From positions 1 through 54,681 of the forward strand of contig JBAQFY010000178.1 of NCBI GenBank assembly GCA_049287505.1: a stretch of DNA of 54,681 nucleotides, written 5' to 3'. This DNA comes from NIOZ-UU13 sp049287505 (lineage in GTDB: Bacteria; Planctomycetota; Phycisphaerae; Sedimentisphaerales; Anaerobacaceae). The position numbers were made by a program, and so were the translations under genes. The notes below the pieces were generated by a model, which ran no database searches, was not told the DNA's origin, and worked only from the letters and a program-made list of their open reading frames with translations. Of the stretch, positions 1 through 8,082 are shown piece after piece (position 1 is the first letter of the stretch; each line of letters begins with the position of its first letter).

Positions 1-1984
1 GATAAATACCGGTAGTATCGGATGCATCGGCACCTTCGAGGGGTACTTCGTCGGTGCCGAAGTACACATCATGCTGAGCGGCATTTTCTCCAGGTGACCA
101 GCTAAGCGGCATCGCGCGCTTTATGTCCGGTGTCGAACCATTAGCCGGCTTCGGGCTGTGGGCAAGGTCAACATCACCTTTGAAAAGCTGGGCTACCTCT
201 TCTGCCGTCAGCGGCCTAATCCAAAAGCGGGCGTCATCCACCACGCCTTCGAATTCGTCGCTCGGGCTACTATCCCATTCCTGGCCTATTGACCACAGGT
301 CTTGCCCGGCCGGATCTCCATCGGCGTCATCCGTGCCTCGCAGAACTCCATCAACGTATATCCATGCCTCTGTCCCATCCCTGACGTAGGTTATCATATG
401 CCACCTGTTGTTGTTGATTTTAGGGGGGAACTGTGTTTGGGTACTATCTTCCACCATCACATTCCCACCATCAACGCCAAAAATGAAATCGTGACTGCCA
501 CCAAAGTTAGATGCAAACACGTTGCCATCATCCTCCTGCTCGGTTTTGATCCATGCACTGACCGTAAAATTGTTGTCTATCATGTGTTCAGCTACACTGT
601 CAATTGCGACATAATCATCGGACCCGTCCAATTCCAGCGCACCGCCTATGGCCCCATTGGCTACCCACAGCCGATTACCACCAAGTATGCCATGATGGTC
701 AAAGCCGGACGAATCATAGGCGATGCCGCCCTGACCTTCGTCAAACTTCCACCAGCCGATAAAAGCAGGGTCGTCAAGTATCTTGAAACCCCAGACCTCG
801 CCTGGGTGCTTAGTTGTACCATCGGCCTCGACCTCATCGATACGCCAGTAGTAAATAGTGCCATTCTGAAGACCTTCGGGAGCATAGGTTTCATCCATCT
901 GATTGCCCTTGAACGTGTCTCCAGTACCGGCAGCTACATCAGCTCGGCTGGTTCCTAAGTACACATCGTGCGTAGCCGCAGTGACACCAGAACCCCAGGT
1001 AAGGGGTGCGTCAGGGACCGCAGTTTTGTTACCATCAGGCGGATTGGGGTTATGGGCGGTAAAGGCCACTGCCGTAAAGCTCCAGACATTACCTGTGTGA
1101 GTTGTGGTGCCGTCAGCCTCAACCTCATCGATACGCCAGTAGTAAATGGTACCTGGAGTTAAACCGGGAACGTACCAGTACATCGCAAAGGGCATACGGT
1201 CCATATAGTCATCAGACCCTAAATCCGGATTCGTGCCGAAGTACACATCGTGGTACACGGCAGTATAGCCCTTCGTCCACTGTAAAAGCGGTGCGGGCCC
1301 ACCTGTACCGCCATCAGGAGGGTTCGGATTCATGGCATACGACACGGTATATTCTATTCGCAGAAGTGGCGAATCAGAGAGAGCGCTTCGATTATCGACG
1401 GAGGGGTTTGTTTCGTCGTCCCTAATGAACAGTATCAGGGCGTTACCGCTGGCCCAACCCTCCTGGCCGATTATCTCCAGGATGACACTGGAGATATCCG
1501 GCGTTCTCGACGCGGGTGTTGCCGAACCGCTGCCCCACTCCGGTATATCGCTCCACTTCACCTCCGCGGTCGTCTTGGGACCTCTGACGGTATAAATGTC
1601 CTCATTGCCACCAAACGTGCCGGGATTGAGCTGCAAGAGACCATTGATGATGAGATTCACGGGCCCGCCGGTCAATTTCTCATTATCACCCGTGAACTGC
1701 ACATTGGCGCTGGTGATCTTAGCGCCTTCTGGAATCTGGATATCCACGAAACGAAGGCATATTACTTGATAGTTACTCAAGTTGGCTTCGTCTTCCCACG
1801 GCATCTCGAGGTCGCTGCTGCTGCCATCGTCCGTCCCATTGTCAACTTGGGTGCCGTAGGCGATATAGTCTTCCTGAGTGTCGGTTGCCTGCCATTCGGA
1901 CACGATGGCAGCGGAGACCGCATTTGAACTGACCAGGCTCAACACTAAAATAAAAGAAACCAAATAAAACAGCTTCTTAGACAT
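1..1984 (-). CDS. Exported LamG-domain surface protein, 5' part (open at window edge)
   Basis: The frame is open from an ATG at 1984 to the window edge, about 661 codons. AAGGAG lies just upstream of the ATG. The protein starts with a signal peptide (MSKKLF, a hydrophobic core, then SSNAVSA). Next comes a beta-rich domain of about 190 residues resembling the DNRLRE or disaggregatase-related modules of surface proteins. Two fibronectin-like units follow, each with HDVYFGT or HDVYLGT and a YYWRIDEVEADGTT motif. A LamG/concanavalin-type domain (GWWKFDEGQGGIAYDSS to GVVDDARFW) follows, and a third HDVYFGT unit begins at the edge. LamG domains bind glycans or proteins, so a role in the cell envelope or in polysaccharide binding is inferred. 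The enzyme activity, if any, would lie in the missing C-terminus. Confident on domain type, not on function. Confidence 0.85.
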   Translation of the reverse strand, partial: MSKKLFYLVSFILVLSLVSSNAVSAAIVSEWQATDTQEDYIAYGTQVDNGTDDGSSSDLEMPWEDEANLSNYQVICLRFVDIQIPEGAKITSANVQFTGDNEKLTGGPVNLIINGLLQLNPGTFGGNEDIYTVRGPKTTAEVKWSDIPEWGSGSATPASRTPDISSVILEIIGQEGWASGNALILFIRDDETNPSVDNRSALSDSPLLRIEYTVSYAMNPNPPDGGTGGPAPLLQWTKGYTAVYHDVYFGTNPDLGSDDYMDRMPFAMYWYVPGLTPGTIYYWRIDEVEADGTTTHTGNVWSFTAVAFTAHNPNPPDGNKTAVPDAPLTWGSGVTAATHDVYLGTSRADVAAGTGDTFKGNQMDETYAPEGLQNGTIYYWRIDEVEADGTTKHPGEVWGFKILDDPAFIGWWKFDEGQGGIAYDSSGFDHHGILGGNRLWVANGAIGGALELDGSDDYVAIDSVAEHMIDNNFTVSAWIKTEQEDDGNVFASNFGGSHDFIFGVDGGNVMVEDSTQTQFPPKINNNRWHMITYVRDGTEAWIYVDGVLRGTDDADGDPAGQDLWSIGQEWDSSPSDEFEGVVDDARFWIRPLTAEEVAQLFKGDVDLAHSPKPANGSTPDIKRAMPLSWSPGENAAQHDVYFGTDEVPLEGADASDTTGIY

Positions 1985-2496
1985 AATAGTACTCCTTGCA
2001 AAAAAGTTAAATAATTATGCTCTGGCCACACACCAAAACATTTGTTGTTTTCAAAAAAACAACCAAAAATTCGCACCTTCACTAAATTCGGTGCCTGCCC
2101 AGGAAAATTCTTTCGACTTGCTGCTACCTCCTTCCATTAAAAACCAAATATTAGCTGTCAATTTTAAACGTAAAAATCTTAGCTGCCAACTGTTAAGTCT
2201 TGATTACAACTCTGCATCTCGCACACCTAACCTGCCCGCGAAGGTAATTCAATTTAAAATACCAACTTTTTCAGGAGTTTATCAAAAATCTACAGACTTA
2301 TTCACTTTTATTTATATCAAATTAATCCTCTTCCCGTCAAGGAAAATCTCTGGATTAACTGGATTAAATAAGCACCGATTAAGCACTTGACTATTGCATT
2401 TCAGAGCGGTTTGCACCATAATATTGATATAGTACTTCAATTTGCTTAAAGCCAGGTGCTGCTGAGGTAAAGAAAGTTGGTGGAGAAAAAAATACC
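1985..2496. other. Intergenic region between divergent LamG and prepilin genes
   Basis: This 512 bp AT-rich stretch separates two divergently transcribed genes, so it should hold both promoters. I could not pick a convincing -35/-10 pair. Plus-strand open frames in it look like chance (no ribosome site, atypical composition). Near 2350 it contains GGATTAACTGGATTAAAT, which resembles the TTAACTGG word arrays found elsewhere in the window. Confidence 0.5.
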
Positions 2497-3492
2497 ATGA
2501 TGCCCGAGGGACCCCGCTTTGCGGGAATCCAACAAAAAGGCTTTACTCCGTTAGAATTTAAGATTCCCGGTCGGGAAAGAAGAACATTTCCCGAAAGACA
2601 CGGGGAAACATACGTCCGGCAACAACACCGGAGTTTTCTAACAGGGTTTACCCTGATAGAGCTTCTGGTGGTTATCGCCATCATCGCGCTGCTTATGGCC
2701 ATCATTCTGCCGGCATTGAATTCTGTAAAAAAGAAGGCTGCGACGACCGTTTGCCTGAGCAATACAAAGAACCTTGCCCTGGGTTGGTACGTGTACATGC
2801 AGGATAATGACGGCCGCATCATGAGCTCTGAAGACAATGGTGTAGAGCAGAACGGGACATACGTCGGGTGGATAGGGGTGCCTCGCAACTCAACCGGGAA
2901 CCTGCTTAGCAATACTCAAACGAATCCTGCTGTAACAGACGAGGACGAGGTCCGAGGCATCGAAATAGGCCTGCTATTCCCGTACGTCAAGGAGCCGGAT
3001 ACCTATCATTGTCCCGCCGACAATATCCGAAAGAGCATGTATGATGGAACCAGTGTATTTGTCTCTTACGGGGTTCCTATGTGTTTATATGGTGCTCCGA
3101 ATCCGAGCAACTCGCAATACAACTTGCAAATCAAGACGTTCGGTGAGATTACTTCCCCATCAAGGCGTTATGTGTTCGTCGAGAGTGCGGAGACGCGCAA
3201 TTGGAACTCAAGCCATCATTTTGTGATGGGGGCCCCCGAGTACACAGGAACGACCAGATGGGGCTGGTGGGGACCAATGGCGGTCAATCATGGCGACAGC
3301 AGTGTTTTAGGGTTCTGTGACGGCCATTCGGAAGTGCGCAAATGGCGTGACCGCTTCACTATAGAGCGTGTGGACAAGTTGATTCGTGAAGGGGTTACAT
3401 TGTACGGCATTGAATATCCACCCGAGGGTCAGACATTGGATATAGATTATATGGCCTCCGGCTGGGCATATCACTATAAAGGTGCAAAATAA
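2497..3492 (+). CDS. Prepilin-like protein with H-X9-DG domain and an interrupted leader
   Basis: This 331-residue protein carries the prepilin signal GFTLIELLVVIAIIALLMAI at about residues 50-69. That signal is cleaved by prepilin peptidase after the Gly and becomes the hydrophobic helix of a pseudopilin. The C-terminal half has the H-X9-DG motif (NHGDSSVLGFCDGH), common in Planctomycete pseudopilin-like proteins. The leader is unusually long. It contains a REP-like hairpin at 2508-2530 and a first copy of the signal motif (KGFTPLE), followed 35 codons later by the real one. GGAG about 10 bases before the ATG at 2497 supports this start. It is likely an envelope protein processed by the type II secretion/type IV pilus machinery; its substrate is unknown. 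Confidence 0.85.
   Translation: MMPEGPRFAGIQQKGFTPLEFKIPGRERRTFPERHGETYVRQQHRSFLTGFTLIELLVVIAIIALLMAIILPALNSVKKKAATTVCLSNTKNLALGWYVYMQDNDGRIMSSEDNGVEQNGTYVGWIGVPRNSTGNLLSNTQTNPAVTDEDEVRGIEIGLLFPYVKEPDTYHCPADNIRKSMYDGTSVFVSYGVPMCLYGAPNPSNSQYNLQIKTFGEITSPSRRYVFVESAETRNWNSSHHFVMGAPEYTGTTRWGWWGPMAVNHGDSSVLGFCDGHSEVRKWRDRFTIERVDKLIREGVTLYGIEYPPEGQTLDIDYMASGWAYHYKGAK
2508..2530. repeat. REP-like hairpin inside the prepilin leader
   Basis: An imperfect inverted repeat, GGGACCCCGC-TTT-GCGGGAATCC, lies within the first codons of the prepilin gene. It resembles the common bacterial REP form GGATTCCCGC...GCGGGAATCC. It adds residues to the leader without breaking the frame. Confidence 0.6.
2542..2651 (+). 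repeat. Palindromic in-frame insert in a prepilin signal (105 bp unit)
   Basis: TTTAC at 2542-2546 is repeated at 2647-2651. Between them the sequence begins with CCGTTAGAA and ends with TTTCTAACAGGG, near-inverted copies of each other. A perfect inner palindrome (TTCCCGGTCGGGAA) lies near 2573. The unit is 105 bp, exactly 35 codons, and divides the FT|LIE codons of the prepilin signal into an FTPLE copy and the functional FTLIE copy. Confidence 0.7.
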
Positions 3493-3561
3493 CCGGGTCA
3501 ATGAGACTCTGGGCAGCGATGCCCTAAGGAATTAAGAGTTTTTGGTTCGCCGTACCTGTTA

Positions 3562-3822
3562 GTGCCAGCCCTTTCTCACCTGCGGGTCCAAGGCTTAAAC
3601 CTGCGGCGCCCAACCATCCGACTGGCCGAGATGGATGAGCAATTTCAAGAACTACTGAAAAGTGGAATAAAGATATGGGCAAACAAAAAAGAAGACAATT
3701 TCTTAAGTAATATAGCTGAGGATGTTACCGAAACCAGAAACCTGGCTGATTCTAATCCCGATATCGTCAAGCGCCTCCCAAACCTGCACGAGAACTGGCA
3801 AAAAGATATCTACAATAAATAG
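3562..3822 (+). pseudogene. Sulfatase C-terminal relic
   Basis: The open frame of 86 codons ends with a segment typical of the extreme C-terminus of type I sulfatases: LSNIAEDVTETRNLADSN followed by PDIVKRLPNLHENWQKDI. In intact sulfatases this sits at the end of about 450-550 residues, as the block after the YDL...DPGE.NLA motif. Here the catalytic C-X-P-S-R/C-X-A-X-R part is missing, and the first 25 or so residues (from MPALSHLRV) look unrelated to sulfatases. I read it as a deletion remnant. No ribosome-binding site is evident before the first ATG. It lies 3' of the prepilin gene on the same strand. Confidence 0.65.
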
Positions 3823-4047
3823 CAAGGCCCCTTTGGCTACAAGAAAAAAACAAGGAAGTCCGAATAATCAAAATCTAAATGCTCAAAACTGTTTTGAACA
3901 TCTGAATTTCGGATTTTGATACGCCTGTCAGTCCTAAGGACTCCGCCGTAAGGCGTCCTTTGGACTTACGGAGAAGCGTATGTATCCATATTGTTTCGAA
4001 TTTCGGATTCCGTGCTTCGTACTTAAGCTGCGCTTAAGTTAATCGCT
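3823..4047. repeat. Intergenic hairpin-rich segment
   Basis: Between the sulfatase relic and the convergent sugar isomerase gene lies a stem-forming block near 3930-3985. Related words GTCCTAAGGACT, CCGTAAGGCG, TCCTTTGGACTTACGG can pair within it. The flanks carry ATTTCGGATT and AATTTCGGATTCCG words similar to other intergenic arrays in this window. It may terminate both convergent genes, but there is no clean T-run. Confidence 0.4.
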
Positions 4048-5001
4048 TCAGCTAAAGGCCTTTCGCAGAAGAGCAAGACTTTTCGGTATCGCGGTTTTAT
4101 AATCCTCGTTGCCCTCAAATTCGAGTGACACATAGCCGTGGAAATTATATTTGTGCATAATCCGGGCAATGCGGGGATAATCCAAATCGAGAGAATACCA
4201 CAGGCCGCCGCCATAGTAAGTCTTGGCGTGCATAAAAACCGTCTGAGGGGCGCACTGCTCGAGCTTGTCGTATGGGTCTTCGAGAAAATTACCCGTGTCG
4301 AGCAGCACCCGCAGCCAAGGTGAATCAATCGTATTTACTATCCTCAGCAGTCCCTCCGGTGTGCGGGCCAGGCCCCAGTGGTTTTCCAGCCCGAATATTA
4401 CGCCACACTTCTCTGTCGTGGGCAGACATTTCTCAATGCTGTCAATAACCCACTTGAAGCCGTCCTCATCGGTGTATCCAGGCAGAGGCGCCTCGATGCC
4501 GCGCTTCTCCATCAAATCGTCAAAGCTCTTGCTCGTTCCCCAGGTCCCGGTATTCAGGCGCATAACGGGTATCCCGAGCTTGTATGCCAGCTCGATACAC
4601 TTCAAGGTGTGGTCGATGTTCTTTTGCCTGTATTCCTTATCGGGCGAGAGAAAACGTTGGTGTATAGACAACCCGCAAAGGTCGATGCCGTTGATAACGG
4701 CACAGCGTTTGAGCTTCTGCAGATAATCATTGGACTGGCCCTCCATTTGCATGTGCAGTATCTCCACCCCGTTAAAGCCCATCTGTGCGGCCTCCTCAAT
4801 GCAGGTCTCAATCGGCAGCTTCAGGTTTTCCTTGAACCGCCAGAAGGAATACGTCGAGACAGCCATCGGGTTAGGGCGGTGCGATTTTGTACTGCTCTCT
4901 CCGGCTAACGTTCGGGTAGTAGATGAAAAGGAACTAAGACCAAGGGCAGCCGTCGCTGCAACCGAACGGTTAAGAAATGTTCTGCGCTTAATAGATTTCA
5001 T
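4048..5001 (-). CDS. Tat-exported sugar phosphate isomerase/epimerase-like TIM barrel protein
   Basis: The 317-residue protein begins with a twin-arginine signal (KRRTFLNRSVAATAALGLSS). An AP-endonuclease-2/xylose-isomerase-like barrel follows: FWRFKENLKLPIE, QMGFNGVEILHMQMEG, VIFGLENHWGLARTPEGLLR, LDTGNFLEDPYD, and a C-terminal YNFHGYVSLEFEGNEDY. The E/D/H residues in these blocks match the divalent-metal ligands of the family. GGAAGG stands 8 bases before the ATG at 5001. Exported members are frequent in Planctomycetes and are thought to act on sugars or inositol derivatives outside the cytoplasm; the exact substrate is not readable. It is the last gene of a minus-strand carbohydrate locus, 90 bp downstream of a sulfatase maturase. 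Confidence 0.82.
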   Translation of the reverse strand: MKSIKRRTFLNRSVAATAALGLSSFSSTTRTLAGESSTKSHRPNPMAVSTYSFWRFKENLKLPIETCIEEAAQMGFNGVEILHMQMEGQSNDYLQKLKRCAVINGIDLCGLSIHQRFLSPDKEYRQKNIDHTLKCIELAYKLGIPVMRLNTGTWGTSKSFDDLMEKRGIEAPLPGYTDEDGFKWVIDSIEKCLPTTEKCGVIFGLENHWGLARTPEGLLRIVNTIDSPWLRVLLDTGNFLEDPYDKLEQCAPQTVFMHAKTYYGGGLWYSLDLDYPRIARIMHKYNFHGYVSLEFEGNEDYKTAIPKSLALLRKAFS

Positions 5002-5091
5002 AATTTGTCCTTCCGAATATTCATTTTTTCATTACAAATTGACGACACTCCTAAATACACAAATATCAAAGCATCCTGTCCTCGAATTCCA

Positions 5092-6231
5092 TCAGATATA
5101 CGGACGGCTTTTAACTGCCGATGCGGCATTAATCTCAGCGGCTATCTGCGTAAACCTCGGTATTGCATAATCGAAGAAGCGTTTGTAGCCTTCACAAAAA
5201 TAGCTTTCCCTGCCAAAGTTATCCCTGTCAAAGGGGGCCCTGTCTTTCATACAGCCGCCGCGACAGACCGCAAGGTTTCTGCAAACAAGACACTTATTAC
5301 AAATATTCTGCTTGGCCCGGGCAAAGGTTCGCTTTGTGCCGCTGGCGGCCAGCTTTTCTATCGGCGTTTCAAAAATATTACCCAATTGCCACCTCGGCTC
5401 AACAAAAAAATCACAGCAGTAAGCATTACCGGTATGTTCAATAACAATGTATTGACTGCATTGCTTGTCGAATGTGCAAATCGTGTGCTTGCCCGTAACG
5501 TAATACGACAGGAACGAATCGAAATCGCGAATGCTCAGCTTCCGCGGCCCATATTCATACCAGCGGTCAAATATCCTGCACAAAAATTCGCCATACTGCT
5601 GCGGCGTAATCGAAAAATCAGTAATTTCATTCGTCACCGGGTCAAGCTCCACACAGGGAATAAACTGCAAATACCTTGTCCCAAGCCCAGCTAAAAAATC
5701 AAACACCTCGTCCGGCTGTTCCACATTTCTATCATTCAGCAAAGTAAGTGTATTAAATTCAACCTTATACTCCTTGCACTTTTCAATGGCCCGCATGACC
5801 TTATCGAACGTCCCTGAGCCGGAATGGTCGAGGCGATAGTAGTCGTGAAATTCTTTAGGCCCATCGATACTAACGCCGACAAGAAACTTATTTTCATTCA
5901 GGAACCGGCACCATTCATCATTCAGTAAAATGGCGTTGGTTTGCAGTGAATTGCCTACATCCTGGCCGGGGCTGCCGTATTTCTTTTGTAATTCAACCGC
6001 TTTTTTATAGAAGTCAAGACCCATCAGCGTCGGCTCACCACCCTGCCAGGCAAAACCCGCCAACGGAAAACGCAACTGCATATAATCCTTAACAAGTCTC
6101 TCAAGCACCTCATCGCTCATTCGCTGTCTGCCCTGGCCGACCTCAGGCGCCCGGTGCTTGTAAAAACAATATTTGCAATCAACGTTGCAGTCTGAACCTG
6201 ATGGCTTGATTAAAAGAGTAAAAGGCTGCAT
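5092..6231 (-). CDS. Anaerobic sulfatase-maturating enzyme (radical SAM, SPASM), copy 1
   Basis: This 379-residue radical SAM protein has the cluster motif C-X3-C-X2-C in SGSDCNVDCKYCFY near residues 14-21. WQGGEPTLMGLDFY follows, then GVSIDGPKEFHDYYR, and a SPASM-type set of cysteines at the C-terminus (QNICNKCLVCRNLAVCRGGC ... YFCEGY) for two extra 4Fe-4S clusters. This is the architecture of anSME/AslB, which oxidises an active-site Cys or Ser of sulfatases to formylglycine without oxygen. The ATG at 6231 overlaps the stop of a broken sulfatase as TAATG, so the two were once translationally coupled. A close paralogue lies at 8083-9246. The enzyme itself looks intact. Confidence 0.9.
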   Translation of the reverse strand: MQPFTLLIKPSGSDCNVDCKYCFYKHRAPEVGQGRQRMSDEVLERLVKDYMQLRFPLAGFAWQGGEPTLMGLDFYKKAVELQKKYGSPGQDVGNSLQTNAILLNDEWCRFLNENKFLVGVSIDGPKEFHDYYRLDHSGSGTFDKVMRAIEKCKEYKVEFNTLTLLNDRNVEQPDEVFDFLAGLGTRYLQFIPCVELDPVTNEITDFSITPQQYGEFLCRIFDRWYEYGPRKLSIRDFDSFLSYYVTGKHTICTFDKQCSQYIVIEHTGNAYCCDFFVEPRWQLGNIFETPIEKLAASGTKRTFARAKQNICNKCLVCRNLAVCRGGCMKDRAPFDRDNFGRESYFCEGYKRFFDYAIPRFTQIAAEINAASAVKSRPYI

Positions 6232-6530
6232 TATTTGCTGAGTCCCTGAATCATCCTGCTCAATTTCTTCACTACCTCTTTATTTTCCGGCCTCTCGGAA
6301 ATAAACACAATCTCCACCAGGTCAACAGAATGGTCATACAACATTCGTGCGTACACCTTGTTTTTCTTGTCACGCCATTCGGTGTAGAGATACCGGTCAG
6401 TCTTGCATTAAGTCTCTTTTTTTCCTACGTTACCCTTTTCCGTGGCAAACAGATGTCACGGCATCGTAAGCGCCGTCGCCCCTAACCCCACAGCTTTCAA
6501 AAAATTTCGACGATTTAAGTTTTCATTCAC
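6231..6530 (-). pseudogene. Sulfatase relic: Tat leader and C-terminus kept, middle deleted
   Basis: On the minus strand a GTG at 6530, preceded by AAGAGG, opens the frame MNENLNRRNFLKAVGLGA then TALTMP and stops at TGA. This is a typical sulfatase twin-arginine leader. After about 50 unmatched bases, 58 codons at 6407-6234 read KTDRYLYTEWRDKKNKVYAR ... LYDHSVDLVEI ... RPENKEVVKKLSRMIQGLSK and end at TAA 6233-6231. This matches the C-terminus of iduronate-2-sulfatase-like proteins. The catalytic middle (about 400 residues expected) is absent. The TAA overlaps the ATG of the maturase. Ends retained and core lost suggests a single internal deletion followed by drift. Confidence 0.72.
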
Positions 6531-6584
6531 TACAAAACCTCTTCTGCATCAATATTGCTATTCAAGCATATCCTCTGAACTAAA

Positions 6585-7964
6585 TTATCTTTGTATTGTT
6601 TGTATTACTGAGACACCTGCCAAGTCACCACTAACCAAAAAAGGCCGGGGACCTACAACAATCGAGAGCCTGTCCGGAAAAAATTCACTTTTTCTGTCAA
6701 CCCAGTCACGAAATCCCCAGCCGCTTTCGTAAGGTTTGTGTCCAAGCTTGTGAATCGTCAGACGTCTCGGCGGAAATTTCGTATGCAAAATCACCTGGCG
6801 CTCCTTATCATCAGAAGACCACAAGGCCCAGACATCAAGCTCTTTATGCCTGAATCGAAGACACCAAAGATTATCATCCTTTATTTTTAAACGTTCGATA
6901 TATTCACCTTGCGCTATTAGGTCGGAGACATCGGCCATCACGTAGTAGTGAGGTTTTGGAGTCAGGTCGGGCCGAACAATCCCAAAATTATTTTCGTTGT
7001 ACTCGGGCCTCCAGCCGTCATCCTGAAAATCGTACCACCAAAGACCCCTGAAAGATGGTGACGTGCGTGCAAGAAGATACAATCTTGCCAGATACGAAGC
7101 GGACAATTCCAGCTCGGTACCGCTTTTGCCGATGTGAGTGGGCCAGCCCATCTCCGTAACATAGAAAGGAACATCTTCACCGTTGTTATATTTTCGCAGC
7201 ATTTTCTGCACATCAGTCATCCAAGCCGAACACGCTTCCGGGGAACGCTCCGGGAATTTGCTGCTGTAGTTATAGCTGTGAATTGATACGGCATCACAAT
7301 AATCGAGGGCGCCAAGCTGAATAATCTTTTCAAACCAGCCTTTATTTACTCCCCCGCTGGTGCAGCCGCCCGCTATGACAATTGCCTTCGGCTCAACAGC
7401 CTTGATGCGCGGATAAACAGCCTTTAGCAGCTTGAAATAATCCTCTGGAGAACCACCAACGTTATATGGTTTCCTCAGGCCGATTCCTATGTCCCATTCA
7501 TTCCATATCTCGTAGAGTAGGACGTCTTTCCCAAAATGCCGAACCACAAACTCAGCATAACGACAAAACCCATCAATCGCCTCGGCCGACTTCGGACGGT
7601 CACCGTCATCATAAAAGCGATTGGCATAATCAAGTATGAGCATAACATCTAATCCGTCAGCACTGGCCTGTCGAACATATTTATTTATTAACTCCGGCAT
7701 AACGAGCTTGCCTTTTTCTCTTTCCAGGCTCGACCAGGTCGCCTCATCACGGATTGCACCGATGCCGGCATTTTTCATACTCTCGATGTTCATCTCCACT
7801 ATACCTTTGTCCTGACTAAAGTGCGTGCAGACTCCGACGTAGAAACCTTCAGCCGATTTTCCCGTTGAGGATAGTCCGTTAGCAATTGCAGTCTCGCTCA
7901 ACCTAACCCAAAACATCAACAATGCAACAATCAAAAATTTGATAAAGCGGATTTTATCGTGCAT
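6585..7964 (-). CDS. Exported clan GH-A glycoside hydrolase (GH5/GH39-like)
   Basis: A 459-residue protein with an N-terminal signal peptide or membrane anchor (FLIVALLMFWV). The TIM-barrel shows the two glutamates of clan GH-A: acid/base in YEIWNEWD (Asn155-Glu156) and nucleophile in FYVTEMGW (Glu271). Other family-like blocks are AGIGAIRDEATWSSLEREKG, DAVSIHSYNY and LWWYDFQDDGWRPEYNENNF. A C-terminal beta domain follows. The layout is closest to GH39 or related xylosidase/endo-glycanase groups; family assignment is uncertain. GAGGAG lies 6 bases before the ATG. It is downstream of the second maturase in the same orientation, so it probably acts in the same polysaccharide pathway, in the periplasm or outside. 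Confidence 0.8.
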   Translation of the reverse strand: MHDKIRFIKFLIVALLMFWVRLSETAIANGLSSTGKSAEGFYVGVCTHFSQDKGIVEMNIESMKNAGIGAIRDEATWSSLEREKGKLVMPELINKYVRQASADGLDVMLILDYANRFYDDGDRPKSAEAIDGFCRYAEFVVRHFGKDVLLYEIWNEWDIGIGLRKPYNVGGSPEDYFKLLKAVYPRIKAVEPKAIVIAGGCTSGGVNKGWFEKIIQLGALDYCDAVSIHSYNYSSKFPERSPEACSAWMTDVQKMLRKYNNGEDVPFYVTEMGWPTHIGKSGTELELSASYLARLYLLARTSPSFRGLWWYDFQDDGWRPEYNENNFGIVRPDLTPKPHYYVMADVSDLIAQGEYIERLKIKDDNLWCLRFRHKELDVWALWSSDDKERQVILHTKFPPRRLTIHKLGHKPYESGWGFRDWVDRKSEFFPDRLSIVVGPRPFLVSGDLAGVSVIQTIQR

Positions 7965-8082
7965 AAGGTTCTCCTCAATATTAGATTCAAAATAAATCTT
8001 CTCCCCCTGACGCGAAAATGTATCATAAATCGGCCTGCAACGCCATTATTTTTTCAATCATTGTATGACTGCAATCTTGTAA
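7965..8082. other. Gap between GH-A hydrolase and maturase copy 2
   Basis: 118 bp in the minus-strand carbohydrate locus. It contains the ribosome-binding site of the GH-A gene next to its ATG. No terminator hairpin was seen, so read-through from upstream is possible. Confidence 0.4.

Noticed and set aside
302..958. Long plus-strand open frame opposite the LamG gene
   Set aside because: It is the antisense shadow of the LamG frame, which is open over the whole 1-1984 stretch with a signal peptide, ribosome site and recognisable repeats.
2091..2390. Plus-strand 99-codon frame in the LamG-prepilin gap
   Set aside because: No ribosome site, composition like the surrounding AT-rich DNA, and no recognisable motif.
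2391..2912. Minus-strand 173-codon frame over the prepilin gene
   Set aside because: Antisense to the prepilin signal region; every prepilin gene here gives a similar antisense frame.
3562..3822. Functional small protein
   Set aside because: The C-terminal half matches the tail of sulfatases, and the N-terminal half has no ribosome site or motif, so a relic is more likely.
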